Shown: positions 31,806 through 41,700, counted from the first letter of the stretch. The stretch is 64,000 nucleotides of DNA from CAINVV01 sp963663005 (GCA_963663005.2 CAXXHH010000003.1:496001-560000); one strand, 5' to 3'. Program-made: numbers and translations. Notes: generated from the letters alone by a model not told the origin.

Positions 31806-32459
31806 TTAAATGTCGATGATGTTATTCTTGATGGCGAATTTTACCATATCAACCGTGCTTTTAAGATTGAGCTTCTGCATGATGTGGTTTTTGTGCGACT
31901 CAACAGTCCTGACGCTTATAAAATAGCGATCCGCAATTTCCTGATTCGTATGGCTTTCTCCCCACAATTTTAGAATTTCTATTTCCCGGGAACTCAGACT
32001 GGCAATTTTCGAATCCTGCTTTAGTTCCTTTGTTTCCAGAGTCGAAATATATCGGTTAAGCAGAAGATGGGTGATCGGTTTGCTGTAATAGTCGTGACCA
32101 TTCCGCAACGTGTAAATTGCCTCCAACACATCACTCCGATCCGATTCCCTGCCAAGGAATCCCTTTGCACCGGCTTTAATTGTTTTAAGTACAATATCTT
32201 CATTATCAATTACGGAAGCCACCAATATCTTCACTTTTGGATTGCTGATAGTCAGTTGAACGATCAGATTAAAATTGCGAACAGAAATATCATGAAGGTT
32301 TAGAATCAGCACATGTACCTGGATTAATTTTATCCTCTCAGTCAGCACATTGCGGTCGTTGCAGACAAATACAACCCGAAGATCTGAAATGCCCGACAGC
32401 AAACCAGCGAGGCCTTCAGATACAAGTTTGTGTTCGTCGAAAATGGCAATGTCTATCAT
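31806..32459 (-). CDS. NarL/LuxR-type response regulator with Asn in place of the phosphoacceptor Asp
   Basis: This 217-residue regulator has an N-terminal receiver-like domain (about 1-120) and a C-terminal LuxR helix-turn-helix (about 150-215, LSSREIEILKLWGESHTNQEIADRYFISVRTVESHKNHIMQKL). The acidic pair Asp8-Glu9 and a Lys in GAKGFLGRES are present. The strand-3 position that normally carries the phosphorylated Asp (LLLDLxMP) reads LILNLHDIS, i.e. Asn54. It is therefore unlikely to be switched by ordinary aspartyl phosphorylation. It lies 46 bp downstream of the 1406-residue signalling gene on the same strand and is probably coexpressed. Confidence 0.88.
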   Translation of the reverse strand: MIDIAIFDEHKLVSEGLAGLLSGISDLRVVFVCNDRNVLTERIKLIQVHVLILNLHDISVRNFNLIVQLTISNPKVKILVASVIDNEDIVLKTIKAGAKGFLGRESDRSDVLEAIYTLRNGHDYYSKPITHLLLNRYISTLETKELKQDSKIASLSSREIEILKLWGESHTNQEIADRYFISVRTVESHKNHIMQKLNLKSTVDMVKFAIKNNIIDI

Positions 32460-32505
32460 CGGAAATAAATTCTACAGGTGTCTCGCGTCAATTGGTAATA
32501 TTATC

Positions 32506-35500
32506 TCAGAGCATTATCGCCGAAGTCTTGTGTTTTCCGTCCATCAAAATGGTCAGCGGTTTTTTAAAATGGACGTGTTTGAAATAGGTCGTCTCATGAA
32601 CAACCCGCTGTTCGTTAAGTCCTTCCCAGCGGATAAAATCCGTATAAGAGTTATGTTGAACCGAGAAATATCCGATATTCATGGATGTAACGTTATGGAA
32701 AAAATGTGAACCCAATGATGTGTCGAGCGGGAAATTGTTAAGACTCACCTCCACGATCAATTTGGCATTAGATATCTGCGACCAGTTAACTGGTATCCCG
32801 ACGAACCGATCCTGACTACCCCACCGACCCGGGCCAATCAAAATATATTGTCTGTTCTGCTGGATCATTATTCTGTTCAGGTGCTCGATCTCTTCCGCCA
32901 TTTCAATGGTCTTCAGCTTGTTGAACTTCTCGTTGTCGACAAAGATGACATCTTTAATATCCGTGATTTCCCCATTTCCGACACTCGATTTGGTAAACAG
33001 GATCATCTGAGATTTATCCAACTTATCAAGATCGATATTCTGCTTGAATTGATCTCCGATCAGCGGTTTGATTTGCAGGAGATAGAATGTTGGCAATCCG
33101 TTTACTCCCGGCTCAATGTCTACGGCATATTCGATCTCGACTGGCGAACCAAACGCTTCCTTGATGGTATTCAGCAATACGCTGATAGTCTCCGACAGAG
33201 GGACATAATTATATTGAAGAATATCAGCAAAATTTACTATTCGCGGACCGTAAACGCTCAATCCCGGTTCTACGCGGTCGTTCGTCGCATTGTAAACCGA
33301 CGCACAGTGACGGAGTGTTCCATGCTTTTCAGCCTCACTGATGTCAAGGAGTTTCAACGCAGCAAGCTCGCCATGTTTCACAAAATCGATATTCTTTACA
33401 GTACAATCCAACGCATAAAACTGCACCTGGGAACTATTCAGGAGATCCTTTATGCTGTACATTGAGACCCTGGGATATTTGGGCGAAAATCGAAACGACT
33501 TCCAGCCATCCACCACATAAGTTCCCAGTCCGACAGCGGCTACAGCAAACCCCTCGTCGGGTTTCATGTTTGCCACGGGGTAGTAATTATAGGATTGCGC
33601 CACTCCGCTGATATGCGGATAATAATAATTTTCGTGCTTTGTGCCCACCAATTCCTGCAATACAACGGCCATCTTCTCGTCTTCAATCTTGTGATGCACT
33701 ACGGTGAAATAATTTCGCGCCTTTTCAGAAAAAGTGGATGCAAAAACCAGCTTAATGGCAATGGTCAGTTGTTCAAGAACGGATTTTTTGTTGGCAGAAT
33801 TATTGGGAACAATGTACGTATCAAAAACGCCGGCAAACGGCTGGGTTATTGAATCTTCAGAAGAACTTGATGACCTCACGGCGATTGGCTTCTGGATTTG
33901 CGAGACAAAAGTTCTGAGCCTTTTTAACAGTGAGATTGAGAGCGGAGCGGCGGCAAAATACTCACGCAAAGCGGCATACGAAATGGCAGGATCAATAATC
34001 TTGTCGAAAAGTTTGTTTCTGGAGATGAACCGTTGAAATTCATCCGTTCCAATTACTACGGTGATCGGAGTCGAAATATTAATACGGTTTGCCAAAGTGG
34101 GAAATTCCAAATTGTAAATCAAGGTATTGACGAATGCCAATCCGCGTCCCTTGCCTCCCAGAGAGCCACCGGCATAGGAGACAATATTCTTCTCATCCAG
34201 GGTGGATGTCTCGTCAAAGCTCAGAATTTTTCCTTTTTTCTTTTCTTCCTTATATTTTTTTATCGTATCCAAAAAGAATTGCCTCGACTCGTTCATGTTC
34301 TTGAATGAGTCGACCGGAACTGGATTTAATGTTCTGGCCAGTTGAATCTCACCCCGGGCCATGAGCCATAACGACAATTGATTTTCGGATGCATGGAGGT
34401 ACAATGATTCGTCAGGAACCTCCTGTAGCAACGTTTCGAATTCCCGCAACGACTTGGCCACTCCAATTTTATGTCCTTCCTTGTCGCGGAAAACAAAATT
34501 TCCAAAACCCAGGAAGCTATTCAGGTATTGCTTCAGATCGTTGAGCAAAGTCTCCGAGTTTTTATTGATAAAGGCGACTTCAAGCTCCTTCGCAATAGCT
34601 TCATTCTGATCTTCAGAAGATTGAAGAATAATTGGAAGCTTCGAAATATGCGATTTTACATACTTTATAAACTTCACTCCGGCATGTTTGTCCAATTTTC
34701 CCACGCGGTCAAATTCCACGTCTGAGATGACACACAGCATAAAATCGCGGTACTTGTTGAAAATTGCGATTGCCTCCTCGTAATTGCGGGCTAACAGAAT
34801 TTTCGGTCTGGAGCGCATCCGGCAGATCTTGTCCAGCTCATTTTTCTCCACCTCCGGTAGCAGCTGCTGCACCTGTCCGAATACGATATCGTACAAAATC
34901 TGAAGGTATCGGGAATAATAAAGCGGCGAATCCTCAATCAAAAGAATTACCCTCACAAGTCCAATTTTCGTATCATTTTCAACGTTGACCTTATCCTCGG
35001 TAGATTTTACGATTGCAAAAAGAATCAGCGAGTCGCCATTCCAGACGAATAGCTTGTCGACAGAGCGTATTGTCGGCACCAGCTCCTCAAAATATTTGAT
35101 ATCACTTTTCCTGTTCAGAAGCAGGTATATCGGCAATTCTTCATTCTTTGCCCTGATTTGTTCGCTCAGGATGACAGGTGCTTCCCGATCCATTCCGGCC
35201 ATCAGAATGACCAGATCGAAATGAATGGTTTCCAAAAGTTCCAATGCCTCCTCGCTGGACGAGACCCCGGTTATCCTGGGTACAGAAAAAAGGCTGTACT
35301 GGTATATCTCGCCCATAAATTTCTCAAAAAACGAGTCTTCGCTCTCCAGAATAAACGCATCATATAGTGTGGCCACGAAGAGGATATTCTTGATCTTGTA
35401 CTTCATCATATCCAGATAAATGTACTTATCAATGGCCTGCTGACTAAAATAAAGCTGTAGTGGTTTCTTGTTTTTGGTAAGGGATTTTCTGAAATCATCG

Positions 35501-36726
35501 GAGTGATGAAGCTCCGGAACCGTCACCCCTTTTCGGTGAATGATCTCGCGACCTTTGTAATTGTTTAGATATCCGCTTATCAGTTTCCCAATATTGACCA
35601 GCAAGTTTCGCTCCTCGAATAGGAATGGTCCTTCGTCGGCTTTTGGAAACTGTTTCAGGTAAAAAATCTCCACGGATCCCTTTTTGTTATCGATCGTCAC
35701 AAAATTTTCGTTCTGAAACCAGTGCGTTTCCTGAAAATTCTCACTCAGGTATGATTTTCCCTCGAATTGTATCCTCGCAACGGTGAATTTTGGGTATTGC
35801 CACGACCTGGGAAGTATGGAACAAATTTCTTGCAGCGTTTCTTCAAATGACTTGCCCTCTTCTATTATCCTGGATGTGTGATTAATGGCCTTTAGCTCCT
35901 TGAGACGTTCCGAATTTTCGTACTGGAGTTTGTTATATTCATTTCGTGTTGCGGAGCCGGCAATCAGAATGGCTAGATTATATAACAGGTTACGCTCCTC
36001 TTTCAAAAACGGACCTTCATAGGATTCCGGAAATTGCTTCAGGTAAAAAATCTCAATGCAGCCTTTATCTTTCGCCGGCGTTTCAAATTTCTGTTCCATT
36101 TTCCAGGAAGTCTCCCGAAAGCCAGGACTGGTAAAAACCAATTTATTGAAGCAGATTCGGGCAACTGTATATTCAGGGTACTGCCATGATTCGGGCAAAA
36201 TCTGACAAATAATCTGCAGAGATTCTTCAAGCGATTTCCCTGCCTCCAAAATTTCGGTTGTCAGATTTATCCCCTTAAGTTCCTTTTGCCTTTCGCCAAT
36301 ATCGAATGCAAGCGTTTTTAGCCGAAATTGAGAAATCAATCCTATTAACAAAGGAACAATGATATCGAGAGAAGAATTTATTTCGACGATGGTACTTTCC
36401 GTATTCGCGGAAGCCGCCGAATCGGTAAGATGCAACTCGATGGAGCCAATTTTACCGTCGGGCAGTTGAAATCTGCGTTGAAAAACGGCGGCCATCTCCT
36501 CAAAATTTTTGCTGGTATAGCATCTTCCATCAAAATTGATCCGCGAAAATATGGTGCAACTTTCGACCGTAGACTCTTCAATTTCAGTACAAGCCTGCTG
36601 TAAAGTATACTCCAGTTTGATTCCGTTGGCCATTATGCCGATTATTCCCGTTGCCAGTTTCCCCGGCACAAAGAGTATTGGCTCCGGCGATTTGGAAAGG
36701 CTATTGTGAGTTGAATTTGATTTCAT
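32506..36726 (-). CDS. Multidomain signalling protein: triplicated sensor modules, two receiver domains, PEP-synthase-type ATP-grasp domain
   Basis: This 1406-residue protein appears cytosolic; no signal or membrane helix is evident. Three related sensor modules lie at about 30-130 (diverged), 145-257 and 273-386. The last two share GKSLEESL, LPxSWQYP, GxIEIFYLKQFP and EGPFLxEERNLL. A receiver-like domain (about 446-570) lacks the phosphoacceptor (Met509). A second (about 592-740) looks functional: Glu598-Asp599, Asp669 in CVISDVEF, Lys722. A PPDK_N/PEP-synthase ATP-binding domain (about 855-1075) follows with GGSLGGKGRGLA and IAVRSSSSSEDS. A C-terminal region (1080-1406) is unique. The phospho-His swivel and the PEP-binding barrel of PEP synthase are absent. 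Related receiver-PPDK_N proteins occur in Bacteroidota without known function. It is followed by an Asp-less NarL regulator gene. Confidence 0.85.
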   Translation of the reverse strand: MKSNSTHNSLSKSPEPILFVPGKLATGIIGIMANGIKLEYTLQQACTEIEESTVESCTIFSRINFDGRCYTSKNFEEMAAVFQRRFQLPDGKIGSIELHLTDSAASANTESTIVEINSSLDIIVPLLIGLISQFRLKTLAFDIGERQKELKGINLTTEILEAGKSLEESLQIICQILPESWQYPEYTVARICFNKLVFTSPGFRETSWKMEQKFETPAKDKGCIEIFYLKQFPESYEGPFLKEERNLLYNLAILIAGSATRNEYNKLQYENSERLKELKAINHTSRIIEEGKSFEETLQEICSILPRSWQYPKFTVARIQFEGKSYLSENFQETHWFQNENFVTIDNKKGSVEIFYLKQFPKADEGPFLFEERNLLVNIGKLISGYLNNYKGREIIHRKGVTVPELHHSDDFRKSLTKNKKPLQLYFSQQAIDKYIYLDMMKYKIKNILFVATLYDAFILESEDSFFEKFMGEIYQYSLFSVPRITGVSSSEEALELLETIHFDLVILMAGMDREAPVILSEQIRAKNEELPIYLLLNRKSDIKYFEELVPTIRSVDKLFVWNGDSLILFAIVKSTEDKVNVENDTKIGLVRVILLIEDSPLYYSRYLQILYDIVFGQVQQLLPEVEKNELDKICRMRSRPKILLARNYEEAIAIFNKYRDFMLCVISDVEFDRVGKLDKHAGVKFIKYVKSHISKLPIILQSSEDQNEAIAKELEVAFINKNSETLLNDLKQYLNSFLGFGNFVFRDKEGHKIGVAKSLREFETLLQEVPDESLYLHASENQLSLWLMARGEIQLARTLNPVPVDSFKNMNESRQFFLDTIKKYKEEKKKGKILSFDETSTLDEKNIVSYAGGSLGGKGRGLAFVNTLIYNLEFPTLANRINISTPITVVIGTDEFQRFISRNKLFDKIIDPAISYAALREYFAAAPLSISLLKRLRTFVSQIQKPIAVRSSSSSEDSITQPFAGVFDTYIVPNNSANKKSVLEQLTIAIKLVFASTFSEKARNYFTVVHHKIEDEKMAVVLQELVGTKHENYYYPHISGVAQSYNYYPVANMKPDEGFAVAAVGLGTYVVDGWKSFRFSPKYPRVSMYSIKDLLNSSQVQFYALDCTVKNIDFVKHGELAALKLLDISEAEKHGTLRHCASVYNATNDRVEPGLSVYGPRIVNFADILQYNYVPLSETISVLLNTIKEAFGSPVEIEYAVDIEPGVNGLPTFYLLQIKPLIGDQFKQNIDLDKLDKSQMILFTKSSVGNGEITDIKDVIFVDNEKFNKLKTIEMAEEIEHLNRIMIQQNRQYILIGPGRWGSQDRFVGIPVNWSQISNAKLIVEVSLNNFPLDTSLGSHFFHNVTSMNIGYFSVQHNSYTDFIRWEGLNEQRVVHETTYFKHVHFKKPLTILMDGKHKTSAIML

Positions 36727-36920
36727 AGAACTGATAAAGGCATATTTTTATTTCAAATCAGTACATCTAAACTAATACAAAAAAGTAATTTTATAACTGA
36801 ATACACGTAAATCATTCCGAAAGCGACCCGAAAAATGAGTAATTGACGCCGATCATGGCTTTAAAGGTTAAAAATTATCGCATTTAACCTTAATTTAATT
36901 TTTAAAATAAAATAAAAAGC

Positions 36921-36928
36921 TATTTTTG
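36921..36928 (+). promoter_or_regulatory. -7 box upstream of gltB
   Basis: TATTTTTG matches TAnnTTTG and would give an approximately 110-nt leader before gltB. The 320-bp gap 36727-37046 holds this box and the hairpin at 36960-37004; otherwise only AT-rich DNA is seen. Confidence 0.55.
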
Positions 36929-36959
36929 CTTTCGAATAATAATAATTATCGCCATTTTT

Positions 36960-37004
36960 CTTACATCTTATTATTTATTTGATAAAAAACATAAGATTTG
37001 TAAG
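36960..37004 (+). promoter_or_regulatory. Inverted repeat in the gltB leader
   Basis: CTTACATCTTAT (36960-36971) pairs with ATAAGATTTGTAAG (36991-37004), 12 bp with a 2-nt bulge and a 19-nt loop. There is no T-run after it. It could be an operator or an RNA leader structure. Confidence 0.45.
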
Positions 37005-37046
37005 AATTCGAAGAATTTTAAAAGAAAACTCAATACGATTAGTGTT

Positions 37047-40000
37047 ATGGAACACAGGAAATTTCCAACCCCGGTAGGATTATATGATCCGGCAAACGAA
37101 CACGACGCCTGCGGGATTGGTTTCGTTGCTCATATAAAAGGGGCAAAATCACATGATATTGTTCAGCGTGGTCTGACAGTCCTTCTGAATATGGATCACC
37201 GCGGGGCAACCAGTTCTGATAATAAAACCGGAGACGGCGCCGGCATTCTCATACAGATGCCGCATGAATTTTTTCTTTCTCAGGGTATTGATGTTCCGGA
37301 GCCAGGGAAATATGGCGCCGGACTCGTATTTCTCCCTGTTGTGGAGGAGGAAGCCGCCTATTGCGTGGAGGTATTAAACCGCTATATCGAAGCCGAAGGT
37401 CTAAAGTTAATTACCTGGCGCAAAGTACCGGTCGACGGATCGGTTATCGGCGAAATAGCCCGAAGTACAGAACCTCTGATTCGTCAGGTTTTGGTCAAAG
37501 GTAACTACGAGCAAGATGTGCTTGAGCGCAAACTCTACCAGGCCAGAAAACAGGCTGAAAGAACCGTCCGGGAGTCAAAGCTATCCAGCAAAAACAGTTT
37601 CTACTTGCCAAGCTTTTCGAGCAAGGTGTTGATATACAAGGGAATGTTTACCCCCAGCCAATTGCGGGACTATTTCAAAGACCTGACACATCCTGAGATG
37701 AAGAGTGCCATCGCGCTTGTTCACTCCCGTTTTAGCACCAATACGTTCCCAACCTGGGATTTGGCTCAACCATTCCGAATGATTGCCCATAACGGGGAGA
37801 TCAATACGATAAAAGGAAACCGCCAATGGATGCACGCCCGCGAATCACTTCTGGAATCAGCACTCTTCGGCGAAGACATTGACAAACTATATCCAATCAT
37901 CGAGCCCGGCAAATCGGACTCAGCATCCTTCGATAATACCCTTGAATTCCTGCATATGTCGGGACGCAGCATGCCCCATTCGTTGTGCATGATGATCCCG
38001 GAATCGTTCAATGAGAAGAATCCGATACCCGAGAGTCTCAAGGCATTCTACGAGTACCACTCCACCCTGATGGAACCTTGGGATGGACCTGCCTCAATGG
38101 TCTTCTCTGACGGCCGGTATATTGGCGGAACGTTAGATCGCAATGGATTAAGGCCTTCCAGGTACGTGATCACCAAGAACGACCTGATTGTGATGGGTTC
38201 TGAAGTTGGTGTTCAAGTGTTTAAACCCGAGGAGATCAAAGAAAAAGGTCGTCTTCGTCCGGGCAAACTTTTGCTCGTCGATACGCAGCTCGGTATAATC
38301 ATTCCGGATCAGGAAGTTAAAGCCGAACTCAGCAGAAGAAATCCGTACATCAACTGGCTCAAAGAGAACAGGCTGATGCTCGAAGACATCGTTGTTAAGC
38401 AGCGGGTAAGTTCCAACATGGGCGACCAGTTTGGAGTCTACAGCAAAGTGTTCGGATACAGCAAGGAAGACATGCAGATCCTGATCAAGGAGATGGCAGA
38501 AACGGCAAATGAGCCAACCAGCTCAATGGGTAACGATACACCGCTGGCCGTTTTTTCGGACAAGCCAAAGCGGTTTTTCAGCTATTTCCGTCAGCTTTTT
38601 GCACAAGTAACAAATCCGCCAATCGACCCGATCCGGGAAGGATTGGTGATGTCGCTCACGAATTACATCGGATCGCTCACCAGCAATATTTTGAATGAAA
38701 CGCCCACGCATTGCAAGCTTATAAAATTTGATAGTCCGATCATTACCAATACCGACCTTGGAAAGATCAAGGATCTCAAGCATGAAGTATTTAGCCATGC
38801 CACAATTCCAATGGTATTTCCAATTAAAGAAGGGGTTGAAGGATTCAAAAAAGCTTTCATCGACATGTTGGCAAGCGCCGAGAAGGCTGTCGATGACAAG
38901 AAAAATTTCATCATCCTCACGGACCGTACCATCTCGGAAGAGCTGGTGCCAATTCCTTCTCTTCTTTCTGTTGCAGCAGTTCACCACCATCTGATCAAGA
39001 CAAAAAAGAGGATGCAGATCGGTATTCTGGTAGAGAGTGCGGAACCCCGTGAGGTAATGCATTTTGCTCTTTTACTGGGTTACGGTGCCAGCGCTATCAA
39101 TCCGTATCTCGCATTCGCCGCCATTGACCACCTGGTCAAAAACGGCGAGATCAAATTACCATACAGCGAAGCTCGAAAGAACTACATCAAGGCTGTCGAC
39201 AAGGGATTATTGAAGGTGCTCTCAAAAATGGGAATCTCGACGCTAAGGTCGTACCATGGCTCCCAACTGTTCGAAGCCGTTGGTGTAAGCGATGCTCTTA
39301 TCGACGAATACTTCAAAGGCACCGCCTCACGAATCAGTGGTGTGGGATCCAAAGAACTCTATGAAGAGGCCGTGATGTTTCACAGAGAAGCATACAGCAA
39401 AGACCATACAAAAGTCATATTTGACACCAATGGTGAATATCACTACCGGAATAACGGCGAACACCATGCCTGGAACCCTGAGTCTGTCGCGTTGTTGCAA
39501 TGGGCTACCAGAACCGACAATTATACTGTCTTCAAAAAATTCACCGCGCTCGTGGATAAGCAAAATCAGAAACCGGCTTTCGTCAGAGGCGCTCTGAACT
39601 GGAAGAAAAATCCGATTTCTATCGAGGAGGTTGAACCTGCGGAAGCCATAATGAAACGCTTCGTCACAGGAGCAATGTCGTATGGCTCTATCTCGAAGGA
39701 AGCCCATGAAGCATTGGCCATAGCCATGAATGAAATTGGCGGTCGCAGTAATACCGGTGAGGGAGGCGAAGACCCCGAACGTTTTGGTACTGAGAAAAAT
39801 TCAAAAATTAAACAGATTGCTTCGGGTCGTTTTGGGGTAACGAATAATTACCTGATCAATGCAGAAGAGCTGCAAATCAAAATTGCCCAGGGAGCCAAGC
39901 CGGGTGAAGGCGGACAGCTGCCCGGGTTTAAAGTCAATAAAATTATTGCCAAGACTCGTAATTCCACGCCGGGTATAACCTTGATATCTCCCCCCCCGCA

Positions 40001-41564
40001 TCACGATATTTATTCAATTGAGGATTTGGCACAGCTGATTTTCGATCTTAAGAATGTCAATCCGAAAGCCAAAGTTTCTGTTAAACTGGTATCTGAAACC
40101 GGTGTTGGAACGATCGCCGCAGGTGTAGCCAAGGGTTTTGCAGATATTATCATATTGAGCGGCTGCGAAGGTGGCACAGGCGCTTCTCCCGCCAGTTCAA
40201 TCAAACATGCAGGATTGCCGGCCGAGTTTGGCATCGCAGAGACACAGCAAACGCTCGTCATGAACAATCTGCGTGGCAGGGTGAAACTGCAGGTGGACGG
40301 ACAGTTGAAAACAGGAAGAGATGTTGTCATCATGGGAATGCTTGGTGGAGAAGAGTTTGGTTTTGCAACCGGCGCTTTGATTTCCCTGGGCTGCATCATG
40401 ATGCGCAAATGTCACCTCAATACATGCCCTGCCGGTATTGCCACCCAAAACAAAAATCTGCGCAAAAGATTCTTAGGCCGTTCTCAATTCGTCATCAATT
40501 ATTTCCAGTTTATCGCCAGAGAAATCAGGGAATATATGGCAGAAATCGGCGTACGTACATTTGACGAATTAGTTGGCCGTTCCGATTTACTGGAGGTCAA
40601 TCCGGAAGTTACCAACTGGAAAATGAAGAACGTCAATTTCTCCAAATTCCTGTACAAACCGGAAGAATCACTGATCTATCCGATTCGTAACGTACATCCG
40701 AACACCAAAGATCTGGACGATGTAATCGACCGCACCCTGATTCGCGAGGCAAATAAGGCCATCAAGAGTGGAGAGAGAGTGTGGATCGGACATTCCATCA
40801 ATAACGTGATGCGTACAACCGGAGCTATGCTTTCGGGGGAAATCTCCAAAAGATACGGCGAGGCTGGCTTGCCCAAAGACACGATCAATTGCACTTTCAA
40901 GGGTTCGGCCGGACAAAGTTTTGGCGGCTTCCTGGTGAAGGGTGTGTCTTTCAGACTGGAAGGTGACTCTAACGACTATCTTGGTAAAGGATTGTCAGGA
41001 GGCAAAATTGTCGTCGTCCCTCCTATCGGCAGCACATTTGAGCCGCATAAAAATATCATCGTCGGGAACACAACGCTTTACGGTGCAACGGGCGGCGAGG
41101 TATATATCAAGGGCGTAGCCGGAGAGCGCTTCTGCGTCAGAAATTCCGGAGCCAAAGCAGTCGTAGAAGGTACTGGCGACCACTGCTGCGAATACATGAC
41201 CGGAGGCCGGACTGTGGTATTGGGCACAACCGGACGGAATTTTGCTGCAGGTATGAGCGGCGGTATCGCATATGTGCTCGACGAAAATGGCGACTTCGAT
41301 TACTACTGCAACAAAGGTCTGGTAGAATTGAGTTCTGTGGAAGACAAGACAGATATCGTCGAACTGCAGGAGATGATTCAGAAGCATATGCTTTATACTC
41401 AGAGTCCGCAGGCCGAAAAAGTGCTTACCAACTGGGAAGAATATCTTCCAAAATTTGTGAAGGTGATACCACTCGAATATAAGAAAGTATTGAACGAAGC
41501 AAAACTGAAGGAAGTAAAACGGAAGCTGGAAATGGCCGAAGATGCACCAACTATAAGGGAATAA
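37047..41564 (+). CDS. gltB: Glutamate synthase large subunit
   Basis: GltB transfers the glutamine amide to 2-oxoglutarate. The 1505-residue protein begins with a short propeptide and the Ntn amidotransferase nucleophile in EHDACGIGFVAHIKG (Cys22). A central domain, the FMN/2-oxoglutarate barrel (SYGSISKEAHEALA, GGRSNTGEGGED) and the 3Fe-4S cluster motif MMRKCHLNTCPAGIATQ follow. The C-terminal beta-helix contains the GxxGG repeats (GKGLSGGKIVV, GATGGEVYIKG, MSGGIAYVLD). All domains are complete. It pairs with gltD 160 bp downstream. Confidence 0.97.
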   Translation: MEHRKFPTPVGLYDPANEHDACGIGFVAHIKGAKSHDIVQRGLTVLLNMDHRGATSSDNKTGDGAGILIQMPHEFFLSQGIDVPEPGKYGAGLVFLPVVEEEAAYCVEVLNRYIEAEGLKLITWRKVPVDGSVIGEIARSTEPLIRQVLVKGNYEQDVLERKLYQARKQAERTVRESKLSSKNSFYLPSFSSKVLIYKGMFTPSQLRDYFKDLTHPEMKSAIALVHSRFSTNTFPTWDLAQPFRMIAHNGEINTIKGNRQWMHARESLLESALFGEDIDKLYPIIEPGKSDSASFDNTLEFLHMSGRSMPHSLCMMIPESFNEKNPIPESLKAFYEYHSTLMEPWDGPASMVFSDGRYIGGTLDRNGLRPSRYVITKNDLIVMGSEVGVQVFKPEEIKEKGRLRPGKLLLVDTQLGIIIPDQEVKAELSRRNPYINWLKENRLMLEDIVVKQRVSSNMGDQFGVYSKVFGYSKEDMQILIKEMAETANEPTSSMGNDTPLAVFSDKPKRFFSYFRQLFAQVTNPPIDPIREGLVMSLTNYIGSLTSNILNETPTHCKLIKFDSPIITNTDLGKIKDLKHEVFSHATIPMVFPIKEGVEGFKKAFIDMLASAEKAVDDKKNFIILTDRTISEELVPIPSLLSVAAVHHHLIKTKKRMQIGILVESAEPREVMHFALLLGYGASAINPYLAFAAIDHLVKNGEIKLPYSEARKNYIKAVDKGLLKVLSKMGISTLRSYHGSQLFEAVGVSDALIDEYFKGTASRISGVGSKELYEEAVMFHREAYSKDHTKVIFDTNGEYHYRNNGEHHAWNPESVALLQWATRTDNYTVFKKFTALVDKQNQKPAFVRGALNWKKNPISIEEVEPAEAIMKRFVTGAMSYGSISKEAHEALAIAMNEIGGRSNTGEGGEDPERFGTEKNSKIKQIASGRFGVTNNYLINAEELQIKIAQGAKPGEGGQLPGFKVNKIIAKTRNSTPGITLISPPPHHDIYSIEDLAQLIFDLKNVNPKAKVSVKLVSETGVGTIAAGVAKGFADIIILSGCEGGTGASPASSIKHAGLPAEFGIAETQQTLVMNNLRGRVKLQVDGQLKTGRDVVIMGMLGGEEFGFATGALISLGCIMMRKCHLNTCPAGIATQNKNLRKRFLGRSQFVINYFQFIAREIREYMAEIGVRTFDELVGRSDLLEVNPEVTNWKMKNVNFSKFLYKPEESLIYPIRNVHPNTKDLDDVIDRTLIREANKAIKSGERVWIGHSINNVMRTTGAMLSGEISKRYGEAGLPKDTINCTFKGSAGQSFGGFLVKGVSFRLEGDSNDYLGKGLSGGKIVVVPPIGSTFEPHKNIIVGNTTLYGATGGEVYIKGVAGERFCVRNSGAKAVVEGTGDHCCEYMTGGRTVVLGTTGRNFAAGMSGGIAYVLDENGDFDYYCNKGLVELSSVEDKTDIVELQEMIQKHMLYTQSPQAEKVLTNWEEYLPKFVKVIPLEYKKVLNEAKLKEVKRKLEMAEDAPTIRE

Positions 41565-41567
41565 GTT

Positions 41568-41700
41568 TGGAGTACTTAAAGTGTGGAGTTATAAGAAGAA
41601 TGCGTGCAATATAAATGAGTTGAATAAATATTTAAGGTTGAGAACTCTAAGTACTTGAAGTACTCTAAGTATTCTAAATACTTGAAGTTTAAGTGAACAA
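41568..41700. repeat. Word repeats between gltB and gltD
   Basis: The gap contains GGAGTACTTAAAGTGTGGAGT near its start. A degenerate array of TACTTGAAGTACTCTAAG-like words occupies about 41640-41690. The two are approximate reverse complements, so they form a weak long hairpin. No reading frame is supported. Confidence 0.55.

Noticed and set aside
32506..36726. Annotation as PEP synthase or pyruvate phosphate dikinase
   Set aside because: Only the ATP-grasp half is present. The TSHAA phospho-His motif and the PEP-binding barrel motifs seen in the true ppdK at 57.3-60.0 kb are missing.
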